Origin: Lachnoclostridium sp. An196
GTDB taxonomy: Bacteria; Bacillota; Clostridia; Lachnospirales; Lachnospiraceae
DNA length: 64,000 nucleotides
Assembly (NCBI RefSeq): GCF_002160135.1
Contig: NZ_NFJZ01000002.1
Span: forward strand, 1-64,000
Direction: 5' to 3'
A program made the translations under genes and the position numbers. Position 1 is the first letter of the stretch. Each line of letters opens with the position of its first letter. The notes beneath the pieces are model-generated. The model had not been told where the DNA came from. It saw only the letters and a list, made by a program, of their open reading frames with translations, and made no database searches. Shown here in pieces: positions 8,960-17,060 of the stretch.

Positions 8960-10303
8960 ATGAAGATTCAGATTCCGGAAAAAGTCAACAGAATAATCGG
9001 CACGCTGACATTTGCAGGGTATGAGGCCTATGCAGTAGGAGGGTGTGTGCGTGACGCGCTTCTTGGAAGGGAACCGTCGGACTGGGATATTACCACGTCC
9101 GCATCCCCCCAGGAGGTGAAACGTCTGTTTCCCAGAACTGTCGATACAGGCATCCGTCACGGGACTGTAACGGTTATGATGGGCAAAGAGAGCTTTGAGG
9201 TAACCACTTACCGGGTGGACGGCGTATATGAGGACGGACGCCATCCGTCGGAAGTACATTTTACGAAAAGCCTTCTGGAAGATCTGAAGCGGCGGGATTT
9301 TACGATCAACGCCATGGCTTACAACGAAGAGACCGGGCTGGTGGACGAGTTCGACGGGATCGGCGATCTGAAGAGAGGGCTGATCCGCTGCGTGGGCGAC
9401 GCCGGGGAGCGGTTTACGGAGGATGCGCTGCGCATGATGCGAGCGGTGCGTTTTTCCGCGCAGCTTGGATTTGAACTGGAAGAAGATACCCGGAGAGCCA
9501 TCCGGGAACTGTGCCGCAATCTGGAAAAAGTCAGTGCGGAACGGATTCAGGCGGAACTGGTGAAGCTGTTGGTGTCCCCGCATCCGGAGCGGATCCGGGA
9601 TGCCTGGGAGACCGGCCTGACTGCCGTTTTCCTTCCGGAGTTCAACCGCTGTATGGAGTGTGAGCAGAATACTCCCCATCATATGTACACGGTGGGCGAG
9701 CATACGATCCGCGTCATTCAGGGGACAGACCCTGACAGGGTGCTCCGCCTGGCGGCTCTGCTCCATGATTTCGGAAAACCGCAGATGAAGACCACGGACA
9801 GCCAGGGAGTCGATCATTTCCAGGGCCATGCGGCATACAGTGAGGAATTGGCGGGACGCATCCTGAGAAGATTAAAGTTCGATAACGACACAGTGCGGCG
9901 GGTGAAGCGCCTGGTTTACTGGCATGATTGCCGCCCATCCGCCGCGGCTGCCGCGGTACGCAGGTCGGTGAGCAAGATCGGCGGAGATCTGTTCCCGTTA
10001 TATCTGAAGCTGAGGCGGGCGGATATCCTGGCTCAGAGTCTTACCTTCCGGGAAGAGAAACTGGAGGACCTTGATCGGGTGGAAGCGATCTACCATCAGA
10101 TTCTGCAGGATCAGAACTGCCTGACACTGAAAGATCTGACGGTGACAGGCAGAGATCTGATGGCTGCCGGATTCGCCGCCGGTCCGATATTGGGAGAGAC
10201 ACTGCAACATCTGCTGGATCAGGTGATCGAAGAACCCGCACGGAACAATAAAGAATGGCTGCTGGCGGAAGCGCTGCGCTGGAAAGAAGAGGTCGGAAGA
10301 TAA
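8960..10303 (+). CDS. cca: CCA tRNA nucleotidyltransferase
   Basis: 447 residues from ATG 8960 (a GTG two codons earlier is possible; CAGGTG sits at a good distance for the ATG). Adds or repairs the 3' CCA of tRNAs. The nucleotidyltransferase motif GGCVRDALLGREPSDWDITT has the metal-binding Asp pair; RRDFTINAMAYN and the RNA- and SrmB-binding region follow. The C-terminal half has an HD-type phosphohydrolase signature (LAALLHDFGKP), as in the Firmicutes class. It lies directly behind proS, matching a tRNA-related two-gene operon. The last codons overlap a small hairpin (CGGAAGA/TCTTCCG) that may terminate the unit. Confidence 0.95.
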   Translation: MKIQIPEKVNRIIGTLTFAGYEAYAVGGCVRDALLGREPSDWDITTSASPQEVKRLFPRTVDTGIRHGTVTVMMGKESFEVTTYRVDGVYEDGRHPSEVHFTKSLLEDLKRRDFTINAMAYNEETGLVDEFDGIGDLKRGLIRCVGDAGERFTEDALRMMRAVRFSAQLGFELEEDTRRAIRELCRNLEKVSAERIQAELVKLLVSPHPERIRDAWETGLTAVFLPEFNRCMECEQNTPHHMYTVGEHTIRVIQGTDPDRVLRLAALLHDFGKPQMKTTDSQGVDHFQGHAAYSEELAGRILRRLKFDNDTVRRVKRLVYWHDCRPSAAAAAVRRSVSKIGGDLFPLYLKLRRADILAQSLTFREEKLEDLDRVEAIYHQILQDQNCLTLKDLTVTGRDLMAAGFAAGPILGETLQHLLDQVIEEPARNNKEWLLAEALRWKEEVGR

Positions 10304-10402
10304 AGTCTTCCGGCCTTGTATTTTGAACCGGATACCGTAATAATTTTCCTTCCGCACACATAAGATGGAAAGTACGAGAAGACGTGTGTGGGGGGAAATT
10401 CT

Positions 10403-11425
10403 ATGAATGAAAGAGAACTGCAGGTGCTGGAACAATATCCGTTTGCCGTGGAAGGAAGCTGCAGGATCCGGGGGGCGTTTCTGCTGGATACCAGCGTGGG
10501 CAAAAGGCTGATAAGGGAATTTTCCGGAAGCGCATACAGACTGGAGAGGGAGCAGGAACTGCTGGAACATCTGAGGGAGAGAGGATTTCTGGTGGACCGC
10601 ATAGAACCTGACCGGGAGGGGCGCCTGTCTGTTTCCTGCAGGGAGAACGCCCGCTATATTGTCAAAGAATATATCGGCGGCAGAGAGTGCGATACCCGGA
10701 GCGAGAGCGAGATCCTGAAGGCTGTCTCTTTGCTGGCGGGACTTCACAAGGTAATGAGAAATGTATTTCCTGTGACGGAAGAAGACCTCCAGCGCCTGGG
10801 AGGGACTGATATTCTGGAAGAAATGAAGCGCCATAACAGAGAACTTCGCAAAATCTACAGCTTTATCAGGAAGAAAAATCGTAAAAATGTATTTGAGGCT
10901 GCATATTTATCCTGTTTTGCGGATGTGATCAGAGAGGCTCAGGAGACGGAACGGATTATGGAAACTTCCGGATACAGAGAGCTGCGGGAGCGGGCCGTGC
11001 AGGAGGGACATCTGTGTCATGGCGAATATGTGCACCACAACATTCTGGTATCGGACGGCAGGATGGCGGTAGTCAATTTCGAGAAAGCTTCTCTGGACAT
11101 ACAGATCGGAGACCTGTATCTTTTCCTGAGGAAAATACTGGAAAAGCAAAACTATGATCTGCATTTGGGCAGAAAGATGCTGGCGGCTTATGAAAGCGTA
11201 AAGCCATTGGAACATGCGGAACGGGAATATCTGAGCTGCCGTCTGAGATATCCGGAAAAATTCTGGAAGCTGGCAAATTATTATTACCGTACAAATAAAG
11301 CATGGATCCCCGGAAAACATGTGGAAAAGCTGGAAAAATTTTTGTCCCAGAGGGAAAAAAGAGTTTCCTTTTCCATGGAGGTATTGTATAATAATTCTAG
11401 TTACAATACAAAAAACGGGAGGTAA
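10403..11425 (+). CDS. CotS-family spore coat protein (kinase-like fold)
   Basis: 340 residues from ATG 10403, preceded by GGGGGGAAATT. The family (CotS/CotI/YsxE) resembles aminoglycoside phosphotransferases and small-molecule kinases; members are spore-coat associated in Bacillus and Clostridium. The kinase-like core is seen in HGEYVHHNILVSDGRMAVVNFEKASLDIQIGDLYLFL, where HGEY-N stands for the usual HGD-N catalytic loop and NFE for the DFD-type metal site; both Asp residues are replaced, as is common in this family, so catalysis is doubtful. Probably expressed in the mother cell; I could not identify a clear sigma-E or sigma-K promoter. The stop codon overlaps the ribosome site of the mutase gene downstream. 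Confidence 0.75.
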   Translation: MNERELQVLEQYPFAVEGSCRIRGAFLLDTSVGKRLIREFSGSAYRLEREQELLEHLRERGFLVDRIEPDREGRLSVSCRENARYIVKEYIGGRECDTRSESEILKAVSLLAGLHKVMRNVFPVTEEDLQRLGGTDILEEMKRHNRELRKIYSFIRKKNRKNVFEAAYLSCFADVIREAQETERIMETSGYRELRERAVQEGHLCHGEYVHHNILVSDGRMAVVNFEKASLDIQIGDLYLFLRKILEKQNYDLHLGRKMLAAYESVKPLEHAEREYLSCRLRYPEKFWKLANYYYRTNKAWIPGKHVEKLEKFLSQREKRVSFSMEVLYNNSSYNTKNGR

Positions 11426-11434
11426 TTGTGCAAA

Positions 11435-13168
11435 ATGGACTACAAAGAAATATACCAGGAATGGCTTGCCAATCCATATTTCGATGAGGCTACCAAAGAA
11501 GAACTCCGGGCTATTGCAGATGACGACAACGAGATAAAGGAACGCTTTTATAAAGATCTGGAATTTGGCACGGCAGGACTGAGGGGGATCATCGGAGCAG
11601 GCATTAACAGGATGAATATCTACGTGGTGCGCCGTGCGACTCAGGGTCTTGCAAATTACATTATCAAACAGGGAGGCCAGGACAAGGGCGTGGCGATCGC
11701 GTTTGACTCCCGGCATATGTCTCCGGAATTCGCGGAGGAAGCGGCTCTGACGCTGGCTGCCAATGGGATCAAGGCTTATAAGTTCGAATCCCTGCGTCCG
11801 ACGCCGGAACTGTCCTTTGCAGTGCGCGAACTGGGATGCGTAGCGGGCATCAATATTACAGCCAGCCATAATCCTCCGGAATATAACGGTTATAAAGTAT
11901 ACTGGGAGGACGGCGCTCAGTTTACGCCTCCTCATGACAAAGGCGTGACCGCAGAGGTACTGGCGATCACCGATCTGTCCACCGTGAAGACCATGTCCCG
12001 TGAGGACGCGGTGGCAGCTGGGAAGTATGAGATCATCGGACAGGCTATTGACGACAAGTTTATCGGCCATGTAAAGGCACAGGTGGTGAACCAGGATGCC
12101 ATTGACAAGATGCAGAAAGATATCCGCATCGTTTATACCCCGCTTCACGGCACCGGCAATATACCGGCCAGAAGAGCGCTTGAAGAGCTCGGTTTTGAAA
12201 ATGTATATGTAGTTAAGGAACAGGAACTGCCGGACGGAGATTTCCCGACAGTAAGCTATCCCAATCCGGAAGCGCCGGAGGCGTTTGCGCTGGGCCTGAA
12301 GCTGGCGAAAGAAGTGAACGCGGATCTGGTGCTTGCTACCGATCCGGACGCGGACCGTCTCGGCGTTTATGTAAAGGATGCCAGGTCCGGAGAATATATT
12401 CCGCTGACCGGAAATATGTCCGGTTCTCTTCTGTGCGACTATGTGCTGAGCCAGAAACAGGCGGCAGGCAAGATCCCGGCAGACGGCCAGGTGGTAAAAT
12501 CCATCGTAACAACCAATCTGGTGGACGCGATTGCGAAGAATTACGGGTGCCGGCTGGTGGAAGTGCTGACCGGATTCAAATACATCGGACAGCAGATCCT
12601 GAAAAACGAGACTACCGGAAAAGGCACCTATCTGTTTGGAATGGAAGAGTCTTATGGATGCCTGATCGGGACCTATGCCCGTGACAAGGATGCGATCTCT
12701 GCCACAGTAGCCCTGTGCGAGGCGGCGGCTTACTATAAGATGAAAGGTATGACGCTGTGGGATGCCATGATCGCCATGTATGAGAAATACGGCTATTATA
12801 AAGACGCTGTGAAGTCTATCGAGCTGAAAGGCATCGAAGGGCTTGCGAAGATCCAGAAGATCATGGATACCCTTAGAAGCAACACGCCCGAGAAGCTGGG
12901 AGAGTATCCGGTGGTTTCTGCAAGGGACTATAAGCTTGATACCGTAAAGGATATGAAGACAGGAGAAGTGAAGCCTACCGGGCTTCCGGAATCCAATGTG
13001 CTGTATTATGACCTGCCGGACAACGCATGGGTATGCGTCAGACCGTCCGGTACGGAGCCGAAAGTAAAGATCTATTACGGAGTGAAAGGAATGTCTCTGG
13101 AAGACGCGGATGCGAAGAGCGCTGCTCTGGGAGACGCCGTACTTTCCATGATCAACGGTATGATTTAG
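11435..13168 (+). CDS. Phospho-sugar mutase (phosphoglucomutase/phosphomannomutase)
   Basis: 577 residues, typical of the large Firmicutes alpha-phosphohexomutases such as PgcA. ATG 11435 lies 12 bases behind GGGAGG; a TTG at 11426 is too close. The phosphoserine loop TASHNPPEYNGYKVYW, the Mg2+ loop ATDPDADRLGVYV, the sugar-specificity region GMEESYGCLIG and the phosphate loop RPSGTEPKVKIYYG are all present and in order. It interconverts glucose-1-phosphate and glucose-6-phosphate (or the mannose pair), feeding cell-wall and glycogen precursors; with pgi and the amylase nearby it belongs to hexose metabolism. Terminated by a hairpin at 13216. Confidence 0.93.
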   Translation: MDYKEIYQEWLANPYFDEATKEELRAIADDDNEIKERFYKDLEFGTAGLRGIIGAGINRMNIYVVRRATQGLANYIIKQGGQDKGVAIAFDSRHMSPEFAEEAALTLAANGIKAYKFESLRPTPELSFAVRELGCVAGINITASHNPPEYNGYKVYWEDGAQFTPPHDKGVTAEVLAITDLSTVKTMSREDAVAAGKYEIIGQAIDDKFIGHVKAQVVNQDAIDKMQKDIRIVYTPLHGTGNIPARRALEELGFENVYVVKEQELPDGDFPTVSYPNPEAPEAFALGLKLAKEVNADLVLATDPDADRLGVYVKDARSGEYIPLTGNMSGSLLCDYVLSQKQAAGKIPADGQVVKSIVTTNLVDAIAKNYGCRLVEVLTGFKYIGQQILKNETTGKGTYLFGMEESYGCLIGTYARDKDAISATVALCEAAAYYKMKGMTLWDAMIAMYEKYGYYKDAVKSIELKGIEGLAKIQKIMDTLRSNTPEKLGEYPVVSARDYKLDTVKDMKTGEVKPTGLPESNVLYYDLPDNAWVCVRPSGTEPKVKIYYGVKGMSLEDADAKSAALGDAVLSMINGMI

Positions 13169-13215
13169 GCAGCGCTGTTTCGGCGGACATGCAGATTATA
13201 TGGGAACTGATATAG

Positions 13216-13240
13216 AAGGGGGCGCTTTGGCGCCCCTTTC
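13216..13240 (+). terminator. Rho-independent terminator after the mutase gene
   Basis: GGGGCGC pairs with GCGCCCC around TTTG, flanked by AA and TTTC. Short T-run only. Confidence 0.65.
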
Positions 13241-13284
13241 GTGACGGCCCTGTTTTATGACGCGGCGGGAGATGGAGGATGAAG

Positions 13285-13728
13285 ATGTACAGTTATGAAG
13301 AACTGGTCGGGATTATCGCAGAACTGAGAAGTGATCACGGATGTCCCTGGGATAAGGCACAGACCCATGAAAGCCTGATCCCGTGCCTGAGAGATGAATG
13401 CGAAGAAGTTGTGCAGGCCATTGAGAAGAAGGACGGGGAAAACCTGTGTGAAGAACTGGGCGATGTACTGCTTCAGGTGCTGATGCACGCACAGATTGCA
13501 AAAGAGGAAGGGATGTTTACCATCGAAGATGTGGTTAACGGATTGGCGGAGAAAATGGTTCGCCGTCATCCTCATGTATTCGGAGATGAGGAGTACGGAT
13601 CCGCGGAGCAGAACCGGCTTCGGTGGGAAGAGATAAAAAAAGCAGAAAAAGAGCAGAAAGAAATGCGGAAAAAAGCCAAGATACAGGGAATACAGCTTGA
13701 CAAACCCCGGGAAACACGATATAACTAA
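13285..13728 (+). CDS. mazG: MazG nucleoside triphosphate pyrophosphohydrolase
   Basis: 147 residues from ATG 13285, six bases after GGAGG; an ATG two codons upstream is too close to the ribosome site. Hydrolyses (d)NTPs to monophosphates and helps clear non-canonical nucleotides. Landmarks: LRSDHGCPWDKAQTHESLIPCL, then the metal-binding E-x-x-E pair (DECEEVVQAI) and the E-x-x-D pair (EELGDVLLQVLMHA). This is the C-terminal single MazG domain; B. subtilis YabN, at the same place in its chromosome, carries an extra methylase domain that is absent here. It opens the conserved sporulation/division cluster, and its 3' end contains the promoter of the next gene. Confidence 0.93.
   Translation: MYSYEELVGIIAELRSDHGCPWDKAQTHESLIPCLRDECEEVVQAIEKKDGENLCEELGDVLLQVLMHAQIAKEEGMFTIEDVVNGLAEKMVRRHPHVFGDEEYGSAEQNRLRWEEIKKAEKEQKEMRKKAKIQGIQLDKPRETRYN
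13697..13725 (+). promoter_or_regulatory. Sigma-A promoter of the HU gene
   Basis: TTGACA (13697-13702), 17-bp spacer, TATAAC (13720-13725), lying inside the last codons of mazG and 54 bases before the HU start. High expression fits a nucleoid protein. Confidence 0.7.
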
Positions 13729-13758
13729 TGATACATGTAGATGTACGCATCATTTAGT
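13724..13758 (+). promoter_or_regulatory. Imperfect inverted repeat in the HU leader
   Basis: ACTAATGAT at 13724 pairs imperfectly with ATCATTTAGT ending at 13758; the middle ACATGTAGATGT also pairs. It starts at the -10 element, so it could be a 5' UTR hairpin that stabilises the mRNA, an operator, or the mazG terminator. Confidence 0.4.
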
Positions 13759-13778
13759 AAATCAGGAGGAAATAAACA

Positions 13779-14051
13779 ATGAATAAGGCTGAATTAGTTG
13801 CAGCAGTGGCAGACAAGGCAGAACTGACAAAAAAGGACGCTGAGAAGGCAGTAAAAGCATTCGTTGATGTAGTTACAGAAGAGCTGAAGAAAGGTGAAGA
13901 AGTTCAGGTAGTAGGCTTTGGTACCTTCAAGGTAGCAGAAAGAGCTGCCAGAGAGGGAAGAAATCCGCATACTGGCGAGCCGATGTCCATCGCAGCTTCC
14001 AAGGCGCCGAAATTCAAAGCCGGAAAAGCTTTAAAGGATGCACTGAACTAA
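13779..14051 (+). CDS. hup: HU-family DNA-binding protein
   Basis: 90 residues, the exact HU length. It binds and bends DNA without strict sequence specificity as a dimer. The N-terminal helices ([20 protein letters not shown]), the conserved GFGTFKV turn and the DNA-binding arm [15 protein letters not shown] with the intercalating Pro are all there, followed by the [13 protein letters not shown] tail. ATG follows AGGAGG at 8 bases. It has its own promoter and sits between mazG and rqcP, an insertion relative to the B. subtilis order that is common in Clostridia. Confidence 0.97.
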   Translation: MNKAELVAAVADKAELTKKDAEKAVKAFVDVVTEELKKGEEVQVVGFGTFKVAERAAREGRNPHTGEPMSIAASKAPKFKAGKALKDALN

Positions 14052-14058
14052 TATACGC

Positions 14059-14298
14059 ATGAGACTGGATAAATTTCTGAAGGTTTCCCGGCTGATCAAA
14101 CGTCGCACAGTAGCCAATGAAGCTTGCGACGCGGGACGCGTCCTGGTAAACGGCAAAGTCGCGAAGGCATCCCAGAATGTGAAAGAAGGAGATGTGATTG
14201 AGATCCAGTTCGGCACAAGATCCGTGAAGGCAGAAGTGCTGGACGTACAGGAAACCGTGAAAAAGGATGAAGCCAAGGAGCTTTATCGATATTTATAA
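14059..14298 (+). CDS. rqcP: S4-domain RNA-binding protein RqcP (YabO)
   Basis: 79 residues, a stand-alone S4 domain: MRLDKFLKVSRLIKRRTVANEACDAGRVLVNG is the RNA-binding helix-turn pattern, then GDVIEIQFGTR. In B. subtilis the orthologue YabO/RqcP works with RqcH on stalled 50S subunits, driving C-terminal alanine tailing in ribosome quality control. It starts 7 bases after the HU stop with no strong ribosome site of its own, so translational coupling to hup is likely. Its position directly before yabP and yabQ matches B. subtilis. Confidence 0.9.
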   Translation: MRLDKFLKVSRLIKRRTVANEACDAGRVLVNGKVAKASQNVKEGDVIEIQFGTRSVKAEVLDVQETVKKDEAKELYRYL

Positions 14299-14312
14299 GG
14301 AATATTTTAAGG

Positions 14313-14350
14313 GACCTCCTAATATATTTGATTAGAATATAGAGGAGGTC
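14313..14350 (+). promoter_or_regulatory. Hairpin that buries the yabP ribosome-binding site
   Basis: GACCTCCT (14313-14320) is the perfect complement of AGGAGGTC (14343-14350), and the latter contains the only Shine-Dalgarno of yabP (ATG 14358). TTTT follows at once, so the hairpin could also be a weak terminator. It separates the general gene rqcP from the sporulation genes yabP and yabQ. Confidence 0.6.
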
Positions 14351-14357
14351 TTTTGCT

Positions 14358-14663
14358 ATGATAAAAACGGGATCTGTGGAAGAACGCCCGCAGGGACGGG
14401 GCGCTCACAAGATCTCCCTGCTGAACCGGCGCACGGCCAGCATAGGAGGTGTGTCGGATGTTATCTCCTTTGATATATCGGCAGTGCTGTTGGAGACAGA
14501 ACTGGGAATGCTGCAGATCAAGGGCGCGGATCTGCACGTAAACCGTCTGTCCTTGGAGAAGGGAGAGATAGATCTGGAAGGAAGGATTGACAGCATACAG
14601 TATTCGGAGGTCTCCGATCTGAAGAAGAGTGGAGAATCCCTGCTGAACCGGCTGTTCCGGTGA
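14358..14663 (+). CDS. yabP: Sporulation protein YabP
   Basis: 101 residues. YabP is conserved in endospore formers and shares a fold with YqfC; it is needed for normal spore development in Bacillus relatives. Recognised by HKISLLNRRTASIGGVSDVISFD and by the second half with LLETELGMLQIKGADLHVNRLSLEKGEIDLEGRI, together with its fixed place between yabO and yabQ. The start codon lies 7 bases after an AGGAGG that is sequestered in a hairpin. Four bases separate it from yabQ, so the pair is one unit. Confidence 0.9.
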   Translation: MIKTGSVEERPQGRGAHKISLLNRRTASIGGVSDVISFDISAVLLETELGMLQIKGADLHVNRLSLEKGEIDLEGRIDSIQYSEVSDLKKSGESLLNRLFR

Positions 14664-14667
14664 GCGG

Positions 14668-15111
14668 ATGAGTCCGGGGATTTTAAAAGAACTGCATTTT
14701 TTCGGGCTTGCGGTTCTGAGGGGGATGTTGATTCTGGCGCTTTATGATCTGATCCGCATATTCCGGAGAGTGGTGCCTCACGGCGTCTGGCCGGTAGCGT
14801 TGGAAGACCTGTGTTACTGGGTCGGCACGGCGCTCTTGATTTTTCAGCTTTTATACAGGGAAAATGACGGCGCGGTGCGGGGATATGCGCTGCTGGCGGT
14901 GGGAGTGGGGATGCTGGTTTACCATCAGATCTTCGGAAACTGGATGGTTAACCGGATTGCCGGGATCCTGGGCCGTATTCTGGGGTGGATCCTGAAGCCG
15001 TTCTGTATAGTCTGGGGGAAACTGGTACAAGTCCTGCGGATGGCAGGTAAATTCTACAAAAAGAAATTGAAAAAGAGTCTCAAAGAGTTTATAATAATGT
15101 TATTCTCTTAA
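14668..15111 (+). CDS. yabQ: Spore cortex biosynthesis membrane protein YabQ
   Basis: 147 residues with an N-terminal hydrophobic helix and two more membrane segments (about residues 40-60 and 68-85), then a basic C-terminal tail. YabQ is a mother-cell membrane protein required for spore cortex formation in B. subtilis. The match rests on the topology, the VLRGMLILALYDLIRIFRR start typical of the family, and synteny. The ribosome site (GGTGAG) is weak and overlaps the end of yabP, suggesting coupled translation. Confidence 0.85.
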   Translation: MSPGILKELHFFGLAVLRGMLILALYDLIRIFRRVVPHGVWPVALEDLCYWVGTALLIFQLLYRENDGAVRGYALLAVGVGMLVYHQIFGNWMVNRIAGILGRILGWILKPFCIVWGKLVQVLRMAGKFYKKKLKKSLKEFIIMLFS

Positions 15112-15137
15112 GAGCGTCAGATAAGGGAGTGAGGCCG

Positions 15138-15449
15138 ATGGCGGACAAGACGCGGAGCAGAAGATTACGGGAAAAGAGAAAGCATCTGGGATCCTGGGCG
15201 ATCCTGCTGGTAGTACTTGCTGTATTTGCGGTGAGCACCATCGGAGGCATACGGCTGAGACAGAGGAATCGCTCTTATGAAGCCAGAGAAGAGGCGCTTC
15301 AGGAAGAGATCACGGCGGAAGAAGGCCGGGCAGAAGAGATCGAAGATCTGGAGGCTTATACAAAGACGAAAAAGTACGTGGAAGATGTGGCAAAAGACAA
15401 GCTTGGGCTTGTCTATGAAGATGAGATTATTTTTAAAGCAGATGAATAA
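15138..15449 (+). CDS. divIC: Septum formation initiator DivIC/FtsB-like
   Basis: 103 residues from ATG 15138 (GGGAG at 9 bases). A short basic cytoplasmic tail, one membrane helix (about residues 18-36), then a coiled coil (EAREEALQEEITAEEGRAEE) and a C-terminal patch YVEDVAKDKLGLVYEDEIIF, where the KLGLV/DEIIF motif is typical of the DivIC/FtsB family. It forms part of the FtsL-FtsB/DivIC-FtsQ subcomplex of the divisome. The gene sits in the B. subtilis-like order before spoIIE and is followed by a strong terminator. Confidence 0.9.
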   Translation: MADKTRSRRLREKRKHLGSWAILLVVLAVFAVSTIGGIRLRQRNRSYEAREEALQEEITAEEGRAEEIEDLEAYTKTKKYVEDVAKDKLGLVYEDEIIFKADE

Positions 15450-15457
15450 AATACCTG

Positions 15458-15499
15458 GATCTGTCCGGAAAGTTCGGCTTTCCGGACAGATCTTTTTTT
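15458..15499 (+). terminator. Strong Rho-independent terminator after divIC
   Basis: GATCTGTCCGGAAAG (15458-15472) pairs with CTTTCCGGACAGATC (15478-15492), followed by seven T. It isolates spoIIE from the upstream unit. Confidence 0.9.
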
Positions 15500-15563
15500 G
15501 TCGAACGAATTTTTTTCGAGCCACTTCTAAATGACAAAGATTTCGGACGACTCTTCCTATAAT
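15499..15563 (+). promoter_or_regulatory. Spo0A-type promoter of spoIIE
   Basis: A perfect 0A box TGTCGAA lies at 15499-15505. The -10 TATAAT is at 15558-15563 and the best -35, ATGACA, at 15531-15536, giving an unusually long 21-bp spacer. TGACAAA (15532-15538), overlapping that -35, is a 5/7 match to a second 0A box. Long spacers with 0A boxes near the -35 are what B. subtilis spoIIE and spoIIG promoters show. The start codon follows 36 bases after the -10. Confidence 0.7.
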
Positions 15564-15598
15564 TGCCCATACAAAACCGGAGGAGGAGTGAAGAAGAA

Positions 15599-17005
15599 AT
15601 GGAATGGACCAAGTATGTGTTGGCATTGTCGATGGGAGCAGGACTGATGATTATGTTTGGCAGGAAAGGACAGAAGAGAAATAAATGGCTGCTGGGCGCA
15701 GGAGCGGGCATCGGACTGACTGCCATGGAAATGGTGGTACAGTATATATGGAATCGGGAGATATGGGAGATGGCGATCAGTGTCCTCAGAGGGACCGCCT
15801 TTTTTTCACTGCTGGTACTGTTGGGGTATGGAAAGGAATGGCTGGAGGCCCGGGGGCAGGGCCGGGAGGAAAAAGAGGCTGTCCATCCGGTTCGGCAATG
15901 GATGCAGGAATATCAGGAGAGTTTTGCGCAGCTGTCCAGGAGTTTCTGTATGGCGCCGCTGCCGGTCCAGGGTATGGACAGGGCGGACCGTATCTGGCAG
16001 AGCCGCCTGGCAGAGAGCCGCCTGGCTGCGGCGGGTCAGCTCCAGGAGATGGGAAATATCCTGGAAGGGGCTATGGAACGGATTTACAGCACCAGAGAGG
16101 ACGCGGGCCTGGAGCAGGAGATCGGGAACCGTCTTCGGCTGATGGGCGTGCTGGTACAGCGTGTGTTTTTGTACGGAGTGAAAGGAAAAAGGCGGCAGCT
16201 TTATGTGACGATGCGGACCAAAAAGAAGACTTGCGTGCCGGTAAAAAAGATTGCCCAAGTTCTTTCGGAGATCGTGGAGTGCGAGATGATGCCGGCCAGG
16301 GACAGCCGCTCTTTTGTCACTCAGGACCGTACTACGGTGCTGTTTGTGGAAGGGATGGCGTATAACGCGCTGTACGGTGTAAAAAAGGCAACCCGGAAAG
16401 ACGAAGCGGTATCCGGGGACAACTTTTCTGTATTCTGGCTCCCGGACGGATATTTTTATGCCGGAGTATCGGACGGCATGGGATCCGGACTGCAGGCGTG
16501 CACACAGAGCGAACTGGTGCTGGACCTGATGGAGCAGTTCCTGGAAGCCGGATTCAGCAAGGAGACGGCAGTGCGGATGATCAATTCCTCCATTGTACTG
16601 CAGCCGGATTCGCCGGTCTTTTCTACGGTGGATCTTGCGTCCATCGATCTGTATACGGGTGTGTGCGATTTTCTGAAGATCGGGGCGGCGCCCAGTTTCC
16701 TGCGCAGAGAACACGGGGTAGAGTGCATCCGGGGGACAGGCCTTCCCGCCGGGGCGAGCAGCTGCCTGTCCCTGGAGCCGTACCGCATCCGCATGTATGA
16801 TGGCAATCTGTTGTTTCTGGTGACAGACGGCGTGCTGAACGCATTGCCGGAAGGACAGGAGGAGGAGATCATGGAGACGCTGATCCGGGGCCTGGCTCCC
16901 GGAACGCCGTCTGAAATGGCGGAGCGGCTGTTGGAACAGGTGCAGGCGTATGGCGGCGCCCGGGATGATATGACCGTCCTGGTGGCGGGGATCTGGAAAA
17001 GATAG
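15599..17005 (+). CDS. spoIIE: SpoIIE-like PP2C protein phosphatase, short form
   Basis: 468 residues from ATG 15599, behind GGAGGAGGAG. SpoIIE dephosphorylates the anti-anti-sigma factor SpoIIAA and so activates sigma-F in the forespore. The phosphatase domain fills the C-terminal half: VSGDNFSVFWLPDGYFYAGVSDGMGSGLQA (metal-binding Asp, DGMGSG), DLASIDLYTG, LFLVTDGVLNALP and GARDDMTVLVAGI. The N-terminus is reduced: only about two membrane helices (residues 5-60) rather than the ten of B. subtilis SpoIIE, then a middle region with paired cysteines. Synteny with divIC and tilS and the 0A-box promoter support the identity. Confidence 0.85.
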   Translation: MEWTKYVLALSMGAGLMIMFGRKGQKRNKWLLGAGAGIGLTAMEMVVQYIWNREIWEMAISVLRGTAFFSLLVLLGYGKEWLEARGQGREEKEAVHPVRQWMQEYQESFAQLSRSFCMAPLPVQGMDRADRIWQSRLAESRLAAAGQLQEMGNILEGAMERIYSTREDAGLEQEIGNRLRLMGVLVQRVFLYGVKGKRRQLYVTMRTKKKTCVPVKKIAQVLSEIVECEMMPARDSRSFVTQDRTTVLFVEGMAYNALYGVKKATRKDEAVSGDNFSVFWLPDGYFYAGVSDGMGSGLQACTQSELVLDLMEQFLEAGFSKETAVRMINSSIVLQPDSPVFSTVDLASIDLYTGVCDFLKIGAAPSFLRREHGVECIRGTGLPAGASSCLSLEPYRIRMYDGNLLFLVTDGVLNALPEGQEEEIMETLIRGLAPGTPSEMAERLLEQVQAYGGARDDMTVLVAGIWKR

Positions 17006-17060
17006 AAAGCATTTGCATTTTCCGGCGTCATTCTTTATAGTTATAAGCAGGAGGATGAAG

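Noticed and set aside
10907-12148. Open minus-strand frame of about 413 codons
   Set aside because: Crosses the junction of the CotS-like gene and the phosphohexomutase in antisense; a by-product of codon bias.
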